Shown piece by piece: positions 44,794-54,272 of a DNA stretch of 64,000 nt. Each line of letters starts with the position of its first letter. Positions within the stretch are counted from its first letter, which is position 1. The DNA is from Hoeflea sp. (lineage in GTDB: Bacteria; Pseudomonadota; Alphaproteobacteria; Rhizobiales; Rhizobiaceae). The stretch spans positions 1 to 64,000 of the forward strand of contig NZ_JAUXOD010000122.1 of the NCBI RefSeq assembly GCF_030682515.1. Direction: 5' to 3'. The notes below the pieces were generated by a model, which worked only from the letters and a program-made list of their open reading frames with translations, had not been told where the DNA came from and ran no database searches. Position numbers and translations under genes: made by a program.

Positions 44794-45881
44794 CAGTTGG
44801 CTCCCCGCAGATTGAGGCCGGTGGCCGTGTCGAAGAAATGCGTCTGCGCCGGATCCAGCCGGGCCCAGACCTTCTGGCCTTGGCCCTGGACGAAGCCGCT
44901 TGCCGTGCGGGCGCGCAGCACCGTGTGGCCAAGGCGCACATCGACGATGTCATGGCTGCCCAGGGGTTCGATATTGGTTGTTTCCACTTCGAGATAGCCT
45001 TCGGTCGGTTGATGCTCGAGCAGCACCGCTTCAGGGCGAGCGCCCAATGCGAGGTCGGCCTGCGTGCCGCGCACACGGGCCAGTGCGTCGTCGGGAAAGC
45101 CGAAGCTGGCGTCAGCGCCGGTGAGCGTCACGCTGTTTCCCTCGATGCGCGCGCCGTTGACGTTCATCACCGGCGAGCCCACGAACTTGGCCACGAACAG
45201 GTTGGTCGGATGCAGATAGACCTCGTCCGGCGCCCCCACCTGCTGCAGCACGCCGTCATGCAGGATGACGATGCGGTCGGCCAGGCTCATCGCCTCGATC
45301 TGGTCGTGGGTGACATAGACCGAGGTCGAGCCGCGGGCGATGTGCAGGCGCTTGATTTCGGCGCGCATCTGCTCGCGCAGCTTGGCGTCGAGCACGCCCA
45401 GCGGCTCGTCCATCAAGAGCGCCTGCGGCCGGCGGACGAGCGCACGCGCGATCGCCACGCGCTGCATGTCGCCGCCCGACAGCGCGGAGGGCTTGCGGTT
45501 GAGATGCTCGGCGATCTGCAGGATCTCGGCCACCTCGTTGACGGCCTTGTCGCGCTCGGTCGCGTTCATCCGCACCGCGCGCAGCGGGAAGGAAATGTTC
45601 TCGCGCACGTTCATGTGCGGATAGAGCGAGAAGGACTGGAACACGAAGGCGATGTCGCGATCGGCGGCCTTGCGGTCCTGCACCTCCGTGCCGTTGATCA
45701 GGATCTTGCCCGAGGTCACGGATTCGAGCCCGGCGATGGCGCGCAACGCGGTGGTCTTGCCGCCGCCCGACTGGCCCAGCATGACGACGAATTCCCCGTC
45801 GGCGATGGTCAGGTTCAGGTTTTTCAGGACCTGCAGTTGACCGAAGAACTTCTGCACGTTCTGAATGTCGATCTGCGCCAT
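44793..45881 (-). CDS. Sugar ABC transporter ATP-binding protein (MalK/UgpC-like), copy 1
   Basis: GQSGGGKTTALRAIAG; LSGGDMQRVAIARALV; LLMDEPLGVLDAKLREQMRAEIKRLH; true start 45881. Confidence 0.92.
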   Translation of the reverse strand: MAQIDIQNVQKFFGQLQVLKNLNLTIADGEFVVMLGQSGGGKTTALRAIAGLESVTSGKILINGTEVQDRKAADRDIAFVFQSFSLYPHMNVRENISFPLRAVRMNATERDKAVNEVAEILQIAEHLNRKPSALSGGDMQRVAIARALVRRPQALLMDEPLGVLDAKLREQMRAEIKRLHIARGSTSVYVTHDQIEAMSLADRIVILHDGVLQQVGAPDEVYLHPTNLFVAKFVGSPVMNVNGARIEGNSVTLTGADASFGFPDDALARVRGTQADLALGARPEAVLLEHQPTEGYLEVETTNIEPLGSHDIVDVRLGHTVLRARTASGFVQGQGQKVWARLDPAQTHFFDTATGLNLRGAN

Positions 45882-46153
45882 CAGAGGCTCCCTGCCGACT
45901 TGGGGCCGGTCTTGTGGGCATGGTCGTTGATCTCCAGCACATCGAGCGCTTCGTCGATAGAGCTCTCCTCGACCTCCGGGTCCGGGGCGATCTTGGAGGT
46001 GATCATGAAGGCAATGAGGCCGAAGAGAGTCATGGTGACGCCGTAGATGTGCAGGAACTCGCTCCAGGGCTGGCACAGCGAGATGATCCCGAAGATCATC
46101 AGGCCCTGGGCCGCCGGGACAAGGTAACGCTGGTTGATGCTGCGAAAACTCAT
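45881..46153 (-). CDS. Small (90 aa) two-TM membrane protein inside the sugar ABC operon
   Basis: Internal start in ORF 45881-46855: MSFRSINQRYLVPAAQGLMIFGIISLCQPWSEFLHIYGVTMTLFGLIAFMITSKIAPDPEVEESSIDEALDVLEIND; translationally coupled to flanking genes. Confidence 0.75.
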   Translation of the reverse strand: MSFRSINQRYLVPAAQGLMIFGIISLCQPWSEFLHIYGVTMTLFGLIAFMITSKIAPDPEVEESSIDEALDVLEINDHAHKTGPKSAGSL

Positions 46154-47109
46154 TTGCGGATCGCTCCGAAGGACATGCCGCGCAGGAGATGGTTGCGCAG
46201 GAGGAAAGTGAAGATCGCCACCGGCAGCAGGAACAGGAGCGTGCCAGAGGCGATGACCGTCCAGTCGGGCAGGCCGGATCCGACCTGGCTCGGGATGAAG
46301 GGCGGCGCGGTCTGGGCGCGGCGGTTGGTCATGATCAGCGCGAAGGCATATTCGTTCCACGCGGTGATGAAGCAGAACACGGCCGTGGCGGCGATGCCGG
46401 TGGCGGCTTCCGGAAGGACGATCTTGAAGAAGGCCTGCATGCGCGTGTAGCCGTCGACCAGCGCCGCCTCCTCGTATTCCTTCGGAATCTCGTCGATGAA
46501 GCCCTTCATCAGCCAGACGGCGAAGGAGAGATTGAAGGCGGTGTAGAGGATGATGAGGCCCCAGTGCGTGTCGTTGAGGCCGACCGCGCGATACATCAGG
46601 AACATCGGAATCGCCACCACCACGGGGGGCAGCATGCGGGTCGACAGGATGAAGAAGAGCAGGTCCTGCTCCCCCTTCACCTTGAAGCGCGAGAAGCCGT
46701 AGGCCGTGAACGTGCCCATGCCCACGGCGAGCACCGTCGAGGTGATGGCGACGATGAGCGAGTTCATGAAGCGGCTCGGATAGCCCGACAGCTGCACTTC
46801 GCCCCGGCCCGAGCGCACCACCTTCTCGCCGCCGTCGAAAACCAGCCGTTCCCACCAGGGAGCTGCCTCGTACTCCTCCTGCGTGGGCGGCGCGCGCAGT
46901 TGCGAGCGCTTCGTGAACAGCTTCACGAAGGGAGAGATTTCCGGCGTGAAGACGATGGTCGGCGGGATCGTGGTCGCCAGGTTGCGCGGCTTGAAGGCGG
47001 TCGATGCGATCCAGTAGATCGGCGCAAGGAAGATCATCGTGATGATCAGGACCAGTACGATCGCCAGGCGATTGGTGGTCCTTTCGCCACTGGTACGGAC
47101 AGCGGCCAT
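46150..47109 (-). CDS. Carbohydrate ABC transporter permease (MalG-like)
   Basis: EEAALVDGYTRMQAFFKIVLPEAATGIAATAVFCFITAWNEYAFALI. Confidence 0.92.
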   Translation of the reverse strand: MAAVRTSGERTTNRLAIVLVLIITMIFLAPIYWIASTAFKPRNLATTIPPTIVFTPEISPFVKLFTKRSQLRAPPTQEEYEAAPWWERLVFDGGEKVVRSGRGEVQLSGYPSRFMNSLIVAITSTVLAVGMGTFTAYGFSRFKVKGEQDLLFFILSTRMLPPVVVAIPMFLMYRAVGLNDTHWGLIILYTAFNLSFAVWLMKGFIDEIPKEYEEAALVDGYTRMQAFFKIVLPEAATGIAATAVFCFITAWNEYAFALIMTNRRAQTAPPFIPSQVGSGLPDWTVIASGTLLFLLPVAIFTFLLRNHLLRGMSFGAIRK

Positions 47110-47110
47110 C

Positions 47111-48016
47111 TCAGCGTTCCTTCACTTTGTTGAGATACTTCACGTAGATGTTGGTGATCGCCAGGACCATGATCAGAACGATGTAGGCGAGCGCGCAGGA
47201 CATGCCGGTCTGCCATTCCTGGAACGCCATCTTGTAGAGCCGGATCGAGATCACTTCCGTGGTCGGCTGGCTGGTCAGGATGTAGGCGAGGTCGAAGGTC
47301 TTGAAGGCCTCCATGGTGCGGAAGATGATGGCAATCATCAGGATCGGCGCGACCAGGGGCAGGGTGATGCGGAAGAACGTGTAGAGCGAGCCGGCCCGGT
47401 CGATCGCCGCCGCCTCGTAGAGATGCTTGGGCACCGCCGAGAGGCCCGCCAGCGACAAGAGCATCACGAAGGGCGACCACATCCAGATGTCCGTGAGCGC
47501 GACCGCGTAGAGCGCCATGTCCGGGTTGGACAGCCACTCGAAGGTGCCGAGGCCGAAAGCGTAGTTGATGATGCCGAAGGACGGGTCGTAGAGCAGCTTC
47601 CAGAACAGGCCGACGACCGCCATCGACAGCATCATCGGCAAGAGCAGCAGCGTCGTGAGCAGGCCCTTGAAAGGGATGTCGCGGTTGAGCAGCAGCGCCA
47701 CGCCGAAGCCCACCACCACCTGGCCGACAACCGACACGATCACGTATTTGGCCGTGATGGTGAAGTTGTTCCAGATGAACGGGTCGGCCAGGAGGTCGCG
47801 GTAGTTCTGCAGCCCGACGAAATTGGCTGGCGCGCTGGATGAGGCACGGAAATCGGTGAACGAATAGCCCAGCGAATAGAGCAGCGGGAAGATGTTGAAC
47901 ACGATCAGGAACACGATCGTCGGGATGATGAACAGGTTGCGGATCGCAATGTCGCTCATGCCGCGGGATGCGGCGCGCGATCTGGGATCCAGCGTCGTCA
48001 GGACTGCAGTGGCCAC
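47111..48016 (-). CDS. Carbohydrate ABC transporter permease (MalF-like)
   Basis: YEAAAIDRAGSLYTFFRITLPLVAPILMIAIIFRTMEAFKTFDLAYILT; GTG start at 48016 (or 48022) after AAGGAGG suggested. Confidence 0.9.
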   Translation of the reverse strand: MATAVLTTLDPRSRAASRGMSDIAIRNLFIIPTIVFLIVFNIFPLLYSLGYSFTDFRASSSAPANFVGLQNYRDLLADPFIWNNFTITAKYVIVSVVGQVVVGFGVALLLNRDIPFKGLLTTLLLLPMMLSMAVVGLFWKLLYDPSFGIINYAFGLGTFEWLSNPDMALYAVALTDIWMWSPFVMLLSLAGLSAVPKHLYEAAAIDRAGSLYTFFRITLPLVAPILMIAIIFRTMEAFKTFDLAYILTSQPTTEVISIRLYKMAFQEWQTGMSCALAYIVLIMVLAITNIYVKYLNKVKER

Positions 48017-48088
48017 AGCCACCTCCTTTTTGAAATGCAGAGACGAAAACGGAGGGGGCGGGTACGCCCCCTCCGGCAACACATGGAA

Positions 48089-49399
48089 TTACTGGACCCG
48101 GTTGTACTTCTTGAACGTGGCGTTCCAGTCGCCTGCAAGCGCGTCGAGCGCGTCCTTGGCGGTGCCCTCGCCCCCGGTGATGTAGGGATAGAGGCGCTGG
48201 TTCATCTGGATCAGCAGCTCTGCATATTCCGGCGTCGCCCAGAAGTCCTTCACCTTGAACATGGTCTCGTAGAAGGCCTTGTTGTAGGGCGTCGCGTTCT
48301 GGAACTCCTCGGATTCGAGCACCTTGGCCGATGCCGTGTAGCCGCCAAGTTCGGCCCAGCGCTTCTGGACGTCGTCCTTGATGAACCATTCCAGGAACTT
48401 CATCGACTCTTCCTTGTTCTCGGAATACGAGATCACGGAAATGCCCTGGCCGCCGAGAGCTGCGAACTGGTGTCCGTCCGGGCCCGCCGGGTTGGCGAAG
48501 AAGCCGGTGCCGGCTGCGTTCGGGTTCGACGCCTCGTTCACCAGCGCCGGGAAGAAGGCGAAGTAGTTCATGCTCATCGCCGCCAGGTTCTCGGTGATCG
48601 CCTGGTTGTTTTCGACGAAGAAGGTTTTCGCCCAGCCCGGAGGCGTGAAGCCATAGAGCTCGCGGTACATTTCCACGGCCTTGATGTTCTGCTCCGAGTT
48701 GATGATGCCGTCGACCTTGTAGGTGGCATAGTCGCCAAGCTCGCCGCCATAGGAGAAGATCGCGTTCTCGACGCCCATGACGAGGCCGTCATAGGAGTTG
48801 TCGGTGTAGATCGCGATGCCGTAGCGCTTCTCGTCGGGGCGGTGGAAGAATTCGGCGATGTCGCGCATCTGCGCCCATGTGGCCGGCGGTGCGAGATCGT
48901 AGCCGTACTTGGCCTTGAACGCTTCCATCTCCTTGGGGTCTTCGAACCAGTCCTTGCGATAGGACCAGCCGACAGCGTCGCCCTCGGCCGGGATCGACCA
49001 GTACTTGCCCGAGTCCGACGGATATTCGGCGTAGTATTTGACCGTCGCCGGCGCCATCACTTCCGTCAGATTGTGCTTCTGGAAGAACTCGGTCATGTCG
49101 ACATAGTGGCCGGCTTCCGATGCGGCTCCGATCCACTGCGAGTCGCCCACGACCATGTCGTAGGCCGAACCCTTGGCGTTCAGCTCGGTGAACGTCTTTG
49201 TCTGGAAATCCGACCATGGCGTGGTTTCCACCGTCACCTGGACGCCGGTTTCGGCCTCATATTCGTTGACCAGTTCCTGAAGATAGTTGGCCGGATCCCA
49301 TTCGGCCCAGAATATTGTCAGTTCCTGTGCCAGCACCGAGGTGCTGCTGGACAGGGCCAGGGCAAACCCTCCGGCAATGCCTATAAGCTTCTTGCGCAT
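48089..49399 (-). CDS. Carbohydrate ABC transporter substrate-binding protein
   Basis: Signal peptide MRKKLIGIAGGFALALSSSTSVLAQ; ELTIFWAEWDPANYLQELVNEYEAETGVQVTVETTPW. Confidence 0.92.
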   Translation of the reverse strand: MRKKLIGIAGGFALALSSSTSVLAQELTIFWAEWDPANYLQELVNEYEAETGVQVTVETTPWSDFQTKTFTELNAKGSAYDMVVGDSQWIGAASEAGHYVDMTEFFQKHNLTEVMAPATVKYYAEYPSDSGKYWSIPAEGDAVGWSYRKDWFEDPKEMEAFKAKYGYDLAPPATWAQMRDIAEFFHRPDEKRYGIAIYTDNSYDGLVMGVENAIFSYGGELGDYATYKVDGIINSEQNIKAVEMYRELYGFTPPGWAKTFFVENNQAITENLAAMSMNYFAFFPALVNEASNPNAAGTGFFANPAGPDGHQFAALGGQGISVISYSENKEESMKFLEWFIKDDVQKRWAELGGYTASAKVLESEEFQNATPYNKAFYETMFKVKDFWATPEYAELLIQMNQRLYPYITGGEGTAKDALDALAGDWNATFKKYNRVQ

Positions 49400-49554
49400 T
49401 ATGATCTCCTCCCATTGATGCACATTCGGTTGTCAGTCGCCGGCGGGGCGGATGGGGTTTCATGGCGTTCCTGCCGCAAGCCCAGGCCGTTGCCGGTATC
49501 AATCACTCCTTCGGCGGTATTTGTGACCCTCCACTGTCACGGTTGATCGAAAAT

Positions 49555-49565
49555 TGGTATTACCA
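49555..49565. promoter_or_regulatory. TGGTNNNACCA palindrome (candidate FadR-subfamily GntR operator) upstream of sugar ABC operon
   Basis: TTGGTATTACCAA; core TGGTATTACCA exact. Confidence 0.65.
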
Positions 49566-49731
49566 AAATCCGAGATGGTCAAGCACTTCCGTTTTCCGGG
49601 TATGATGTCTTTTTCTGTTTATTATGTCAGAAAATGCGGTATAACATAGAAAAATTGGTATTTATTGAGCAATTGAAGCGGCTGCCGCTGCATTACGGAA
49701 CACGGACAAAGCCATGATTGGTAAGACCAGA

Positions 49732-50391
49732 TCAAGCCTCGCTTTTTGTCGCCACCTGCAGGCCCGCCTCGGCGACCGCTGCTCTGACCAGCGCGCAGGC
49801 CGCCCATTTCGCAACCTCGGACGATTGGTCGGAAGACAGTCTCCAGATGTCCTTGAGCACGGTGTAGACCTCGATGCCGAAGATCAGCGAGAGCGCCTGG
49901 GCGAGCCGGTCGAAGCTTTCGTCGGGCAGCTTGCCGCGCAACGGCGCCAGGGCGTCCCCGAGCAGGTCCATGCGATGGCCGCGGGTGAATCTTGGTTCCT
50001 CTCCCAACGTTCCGCCCTGCGCGCGCGCCCATTGGTCGAGCGACAGGCGCAGTGCCGCCTTGAAGGTCGCCTCGAATTCGGCGATGCGCGGCAGGGACTT
50101 TTCAAACAGATCGAGCACGCGCGCTTCGGCGTCCAGCGACTTGCCCTTCCAGGTCAGGATCGGTCCCAGGGCCTCGTCCACCACCGCGTGCACCAGCGCC
50201 ACTTCGCTCGGGAAGTAGCGGTAGGCGGTGGCGCGCGAGACTTCGGCCGCCTCCGCGACCTCGCTGACCGACGGGGTCAGGCCCGCCTGCATCAGCCGGC
50301 TCGCCGTTTTCACCATCAGTTTCCGGGTGCGGGCGCGGGGGCCGCGTTCCGGGGTCAAAGTTGGCTGTGTTGACTTCGTTGAGATGTTCAT
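49732..50391 (-). CDS. TetR family transcriptional regulator
   Basis: KLMVKTASRLMQAGLTPSVSEVAEAAEVSRATAYRYFPSEVALVHAVV; start 50391. Confidence 0.88.
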   Translation of the reverse strand: MNISTKSTQPTLTPERGPRARTRKLMVKTASRLMQAGLTPSVSEVAEAAEVSRATAYRYFPSEVALVHAVVDEALGPILTWKGKSLDAEARVLDLFEKSLPRIAEFEATFKAALRLSLDQWARAQGGTLGEEPRFTRGHRMDLLGDALAPLRGKLPDESFDRLAQALSLIFGIEVYTVLKDIWRLSSDQSSEVAKWAACALVRAAVAEAGLQVATKSEA

Positions 50392-50392
50392 A

Positions 50393-50422
50393 CCAATATG
50401 ATACTTGCGTCTCATAAATTGG
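50393..50422. promoter_or_regulatory. Candidate TetR operator between tetR-like and Tm-1-like genes
   Basis: CCAA-TATGA-tacttgcgtc-TCATA-aa-TTGG inverted repeat. Confidence 0.45.
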
Positions 50423-50498
50423 CAACCGGTATTTTGCGGTCTGCCGGGCGGCGGCCGAGTGTCAGGGAGCGGACGGGCCGGCGTCAGGGGAGGAAGAC

Positions 50499-51689
50499 TT
50501 GAAACATGTCTACGTGGTCGGCACTGCCGACACCAAGGGCGCCGAGCTCGCCTTTCTGGCCGACAGGATCGCCCAGGCCGGCCTCGCCGTGCTGCGCGTC
50601 GATGTGGGCACGCGGGCGCCGTCGATCCATGTCGATGTCGCGGCAAGCGAGGTGGCGCGGCATCATCCGGATGGCGCGGGCGCAGTGCTGTCCGGTGACG
50701 ACCGCGGCGCCGCCGTCAGCGCCATGGCCACCGCATTCTCGCGATTTGTCGAGGGCCGGTCCGACATTGCCGGCATCATCGGTATTGGCGGCGGCGGCGG
50801 CACGTCGATCATCACCGCCGGAATGCGCGGCCTTCCCTATGGCATGCCCAAGGTCATGGTCTCGACGCTCGCGTCGGGCGATGTGGCGGCCTATGTCGGT
50901 ATTTCCGACATCATCATGATGCCGTCCGTCACCGATTTCGCCGGGCTCAACCGGCTGAGCCGCATGGTCCTGCACAACGCCGCCGAGGCCATCGCGGGGA
51001 TGGCGCGCGCCCCCTACCAGGACGCCGGCGGGCATCCGTCCATCGGCCTGACCATGTTCGGCGTGACCACGCAGGGCGTCACCGCCACCGTCGAGCATCT
51101 CAAGGACAGGTACGACTGCATGGTCTTCCATGCCACCGGCGTCGGCGGCCGGACGATGGAGAAACTCGTGGACGATGGCGTGCTCTCGGGCGTCCTCGAC
51201 ATCACCACAACCGAAGTCTGCGATCTGCTGGTTGGCGGCGTGCTGCCCGCCACGCCCGACCGCTTCGATGCGATCGCGCGCACGGGCGTGCCCTATGTCG
51301 GCTCCGCCGGCGCTCTCGACATGGTCAATTTCTGGGCGCCCGACACGGTGCCGGCTGCCTTTGCCGGGCGCCGCTTCTACCACCACAATTCCAACGTCAC
51401 CCTGATGCGCACGACGCCGGAGGAGTGCCGCCGGATCGGGGCGTGGATCGGCCGCAAACTCAGCGCCTGCAGCGGGCCGGTGAGGTTTCTGATCCCTGAG
51501 AAGGGCGTGTCCGCGCTCGACACCGAAAACGGCGCGTTTTTCGACCCGGAAGCCGACGAGGCGCTGTTTTCGTCCCTCGAGGCCGCCTTCGAGCCATCCG
51601 CCAACCGGCGCATCGAGCGTCTGCCGCTGCACATCAACGACCCGGCCTTCGCCAGGGCTGCCGCCGACGCCTTCCTGTCCATCATCTGA
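50499..51689 (+). CDS. Tm-1-like ATP-binding domain protein (UPF0261 family)
   Basis: [84 protein letters not shown]-like [18 protein letters not shown]. Confidence 0.92.
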   Translation: MKHVYVVGTADTKGAELAFLADRIAQAGLAVLRVDVGTRAPSIHVDVAASEVARHHPDGAGAVLSGDDRGAAVSAMATAFSRFVEGRSDIAGIIGIGGGGGTSIITAGMRGLPYGMPKVMVSTLASGDVAAYVGISDIIMMPSVTDFAGLNRLSRMVLHNAAEAIAGMARAPYQDAGGHPSIGLTMFGVTTQGVTATVEHLKDRYDCMVFHATGVGGRTMEKLVDDGVLSGVLDITTTEVCDLLVGGVLPATPDRFDAIARTGVPYVGSAGALDMVNFWAPDTVPAAFAGRRFYHHNSNVTLMRTTPEECRRIGAWIGRKLSACSGPVRFLIPEKGVSALDTENGAFFDPEADEALFSSLEAAFEPSANRRIERLPLHINDPAFARAAADAFLSII

Positions 51690-51700
51690 AAGATCCCACC

Positions 51701-52549
51701 ATGCCAGCCATTCCCCGCAAGGACATCCTCAGCCGACTGACCGCCATGGCAGTGGACGGGGTCCCCATCATCGGCGGCGGCGCCGGCACCGGCCTGTCGG
51801 CCAAGGCCGAGGAGGCGGGCGGCATCGACCTGATCATCATCTACAATTCCGGCCGCTACCGCATGGCGGGCCGCGGCTCCGCGGCGGGCCTGCTCGCCTA
51901 CGGAAACGCCAACGAGATCGTCAAGGAAATGGCCGTGGAAGTGCTGCCGGTGGTCCGCCACACGCCGGTGCTGGCGGGCGTCAACGGCACCGATCCCTTC
52001 ATCCTGATGCCGCAGTTCCTGGCCGAACTCAAAGCCATGGGGTTTTCCGGTGTGCAGAACTTTCCCACGATCGGCCTGTTCGACGGGGCCATGCGCCAGA
52101 GTTTTGAGGAAACCGGCATGGGCTACGGGCTCGAAGTCGACATGATCGCCCTGGCGCATAGTCTCGACATGCTGACCACGCCCTATGTGTTCAACCCCGG
52201 GGAAGCCGAAGCGATGACGCGCGCCGGCGCCGACATCATCGTTGCCCACATGGGCGTCACCACCGGCGGCAGCATCGGCGCGACCTCGGCCAAGAGCCTC
52301 GATGACTGCGTGCGCGAGATCGACGCGATTGCCGCCGCTGCGCGCGGGGTGCGCGGCGACATCCTCGTCCTGTGCCATGGCGGGCCGATCTCGATGCCCG
52401 ATGACGCCGCCTACGTCCTGTCGCGCTGCAACGGCTGCCACGGATTCTACGGCGCGAGCTCGGCCGAGCGGCTGCCGGCCGAAACCGCCATCCGCGACCA
52501 GATCCGCACCTTCAAATCCCTGCCAAACCTGAAGGAAACCAAAGCATGA
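51701..52549 (+). CDS. Phosphoenolpyruvate hydrolase-like TIM-barrel protein (homologous to the C-terminal half of Tm-1)
   Basis: [107 protein letters not shown]. Confidence 0.9.
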   Translation: MPAIPRKDILSRLTAMAVDGVPIIGGGAGTGLSAKAEEAGGIDLIIIYNSGRYRMAGRGSAAGLLAYGNANEIVKEMAVEVLPVVRHTPVLAGVNGTDPFILMPQFLAELKAMGFSGVQNFPTIGLFDGAMRQSFEETGMGYGLEVDMIALAHSLDMLTTPYVFNPGEAEAMTRAGADIIVAHMGVTTGGSIGATSAKSLDDCVREIDAIAAAARGVRGDILVLCHGGPISMPDDAAYVLSRCNGCHGFYGASSAERLPAETAIRDQIRTFKSLPNLKETKA

Positions 52550-52959
52550 GCGAGAGCTTTTTCATCTATCCCGACGAAGTCGACCGCTTCGCCTTCGACT
52601 GGGGCCATCTGACGGTCACCTGCGGCCCGTCCGTCAACGGGGCAGGGAAGTTCTCCGCCGGCGTCGTCCATGTGCCCCCCGGCCAGGGGCACTCCCGCCA
52701 CAATCATCCGGGCTCCGAGGAGATCATCTATGTGCTCGAGGGGGCGGGGGAGCAGATGGTCGAGGACACCGAGGGCAATCCGGTGACCGAACAGGTGCGC
52801 GCCGGCTGTACCATCTTCGTGCCCGAAAGCCGGTTCCACTCGACGCTCAACACCGGCGACGCGCCGATGAAGCTGTTCGTGGTCTACAGCCCGGCGGGTC
52901 CCGAGGAACTGCTGCGCCAGCTTCCCGATTTCCGCCTCGTCCATCCGCCGCACGCCTGA
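52546..52959 (+). CDS. Cupin domain protein
   Basis: [75 protein letters not shown]. Confidence 0.92.
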   Translation: MSESFFIYPDEVDRFAFDWGHLTVTCGPSVNGAGKFSAGVVHVPPGQGHSRHNHPGSEEIIYVLEGAGEQMVEDTEGNPVTEQVRAGCTIFVPESRFHSTLNTGDAPMKLFVVYSPAGPEELLRQLPDFRLVHPPHA

Positions 52960-52974
52960 CCCCGGGAGAACTCC

Positions 52975-54174
52975 ATGATGACCCCCATCGCGCCCCTGCA
53001 TGCTGCCTCGCCGGAAGACCTGCCCTACCGCTTCGACGCCCTTGATGCCGCCATGGAGGCGGCGGGGCTCGACGCGCTGGTCGCCACCTCCAAGCACAAT
53101 GTCCGCTACCTGCTCGGCGGCTACCAGTTCATCTTCTTCGCGGCCATGGACGCCATCGGCCAGAGCCGCTACCTGCCGGCCTTCGTCTATATCCGCGGCG
53201 ACGCCGGCAAGACCGGCTACTTCGCCAACAAGATGGAGATCCACGAACATCGGGTCGCCCCCTTCTGGGTGCCCGAGTTCCGCCCCGACCACTGGGGCTC
53301 GGTCGACACCATGCAGGCGGTGGGCGGGTATCTGCAGAAATGCGGCATCGCCAGCGGCCGGATCGGCTTTGAGGCGGGCTTCATGCCCAAGGACGGCTTT
53401 GACGCGCTGTCGGGCGCTCTGCCGCAGGCGCGGTTCACTGATGCCAGCATGCTCATGACCCGTCTCAGGATGATCAAGACCAGGCCCGAACTCGACCTCT
53501 TGCGCGAGGCGACCGCGCGCATCAGCGCCTCGATGCAGGCCACGATCAGGGCCGCGCACGCGGGCACGACGAAGTTCGAAATTATCGAACGGCTGCGCCA
53601 GGAGGAGAGCGCGCGCGAGCTGACGTTTGAGTATTGCCTGCTGACGCTCGGCGCCAGCCATGTCCGCGCCGGCTCCGGCCAGGCCTGGAACCGGGGCGAG
53701 GTGATGTCGATCGATTCAGGCGGCAACCTCCATGGCTATATCGGCGACATCTGCCGCATGGGCGTGCTGGGCGAGCCCGATGCGGAACTGAACGACATCC
53801 TGGCCGAGGTGGAAGCCGTGCAGCAGGCGGCCTTCGCGCAGATTGCGCCCGGCAAGACCGGCGCGGAGATGATCGCGGCCGGAGAAGTCGAGCTCCGGCG
53901 CGGCCCCAACGCCGCCCACAACGATTTCTTCGCCCATGGCATGGGACTGATCAGCCACGAGGCGCCGTTCCTGATGACCAATCATCCGGTCGCCTATCAG
54001 GGCTCGGATGCTCACACGCCCTTCGAGCCGGGCATGGTGTTGTCGGTGGAGACGACGATGCAACATCCCACGCGCGGCTACGTCAAGCTCGAGGATACGG
54101 TGATCCTGACCGAGACCGGCCATGAAGTGTTCGGCGCCGACAATCGCGGATGGACTGTCAGTGACCCGGACTGA
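52975..54174 (+). CDS. M24 family peptidase/creatinase-like (Xaa-Pro peptidase fold) protein
   Basis: KHNVRYLLGGYQFIFF; MIKTRPELDLLREATARISASMQATIRAAHAGTTKFEI; SIDSGGNLHGYIGDICRMGVLGEP; HGMGLISHEAPF; GMVLSVETTMQHPTRGYVKLEDTVILTETGHEVF. Confidence 0.9.
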   Translation: MMTPIAPLHAASPEDLPYRFDALDAAMEAAGLDALVATSKHNVRYLLGGYQFIFFAAMDAIGQSRYLPAFVYIRGDAGKTGYFANKMEIHEHRVAPFWVPEFRPDHWGSVDTMQAVGGYLQKCGIASGRIGFEAGFMPKDGFDALSGALPQARFTDASMLMTRLRMIKTRPELDLLREATARISASMQATIRAAHAGTTKFEIIERLRQEESARELTFEYCLLTLGASHVRAGSGQAWNRGEVMSIDSGGNLHGYIGDICRMGVLGEPDAELNDILAEVEAVQQAAFAQIAPGKTGAEMIAAGEVELRRGPNAAHNDFFAHGMGLISHEAPFLMTNHPVAYQGSDAHTPFEPGMVLSVETTMQHPTRGYVKLEDTVILTETGHEVFGADNRGWTVSDPD

Positions 54175-54272
54175 GCGCCGAGGCGCCTGCCGACGGGGGC
54201 AATGACCATAGCTTAAGGCCCGGCCCTGGCGCCGGGCGACTTCAAGAACGACCAACCAGGAGGAGATAGAGA

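Noticed and set aside
50499-52549. Tm-1-like genes as a bacterial antiviral defence system
   Set aside because: The only defence link is the plant Tm-1 homology; the neighbours are metabolic-type enzymes and no nuclease, toxin or signalling effector is present. Kept only as a testable alternative.
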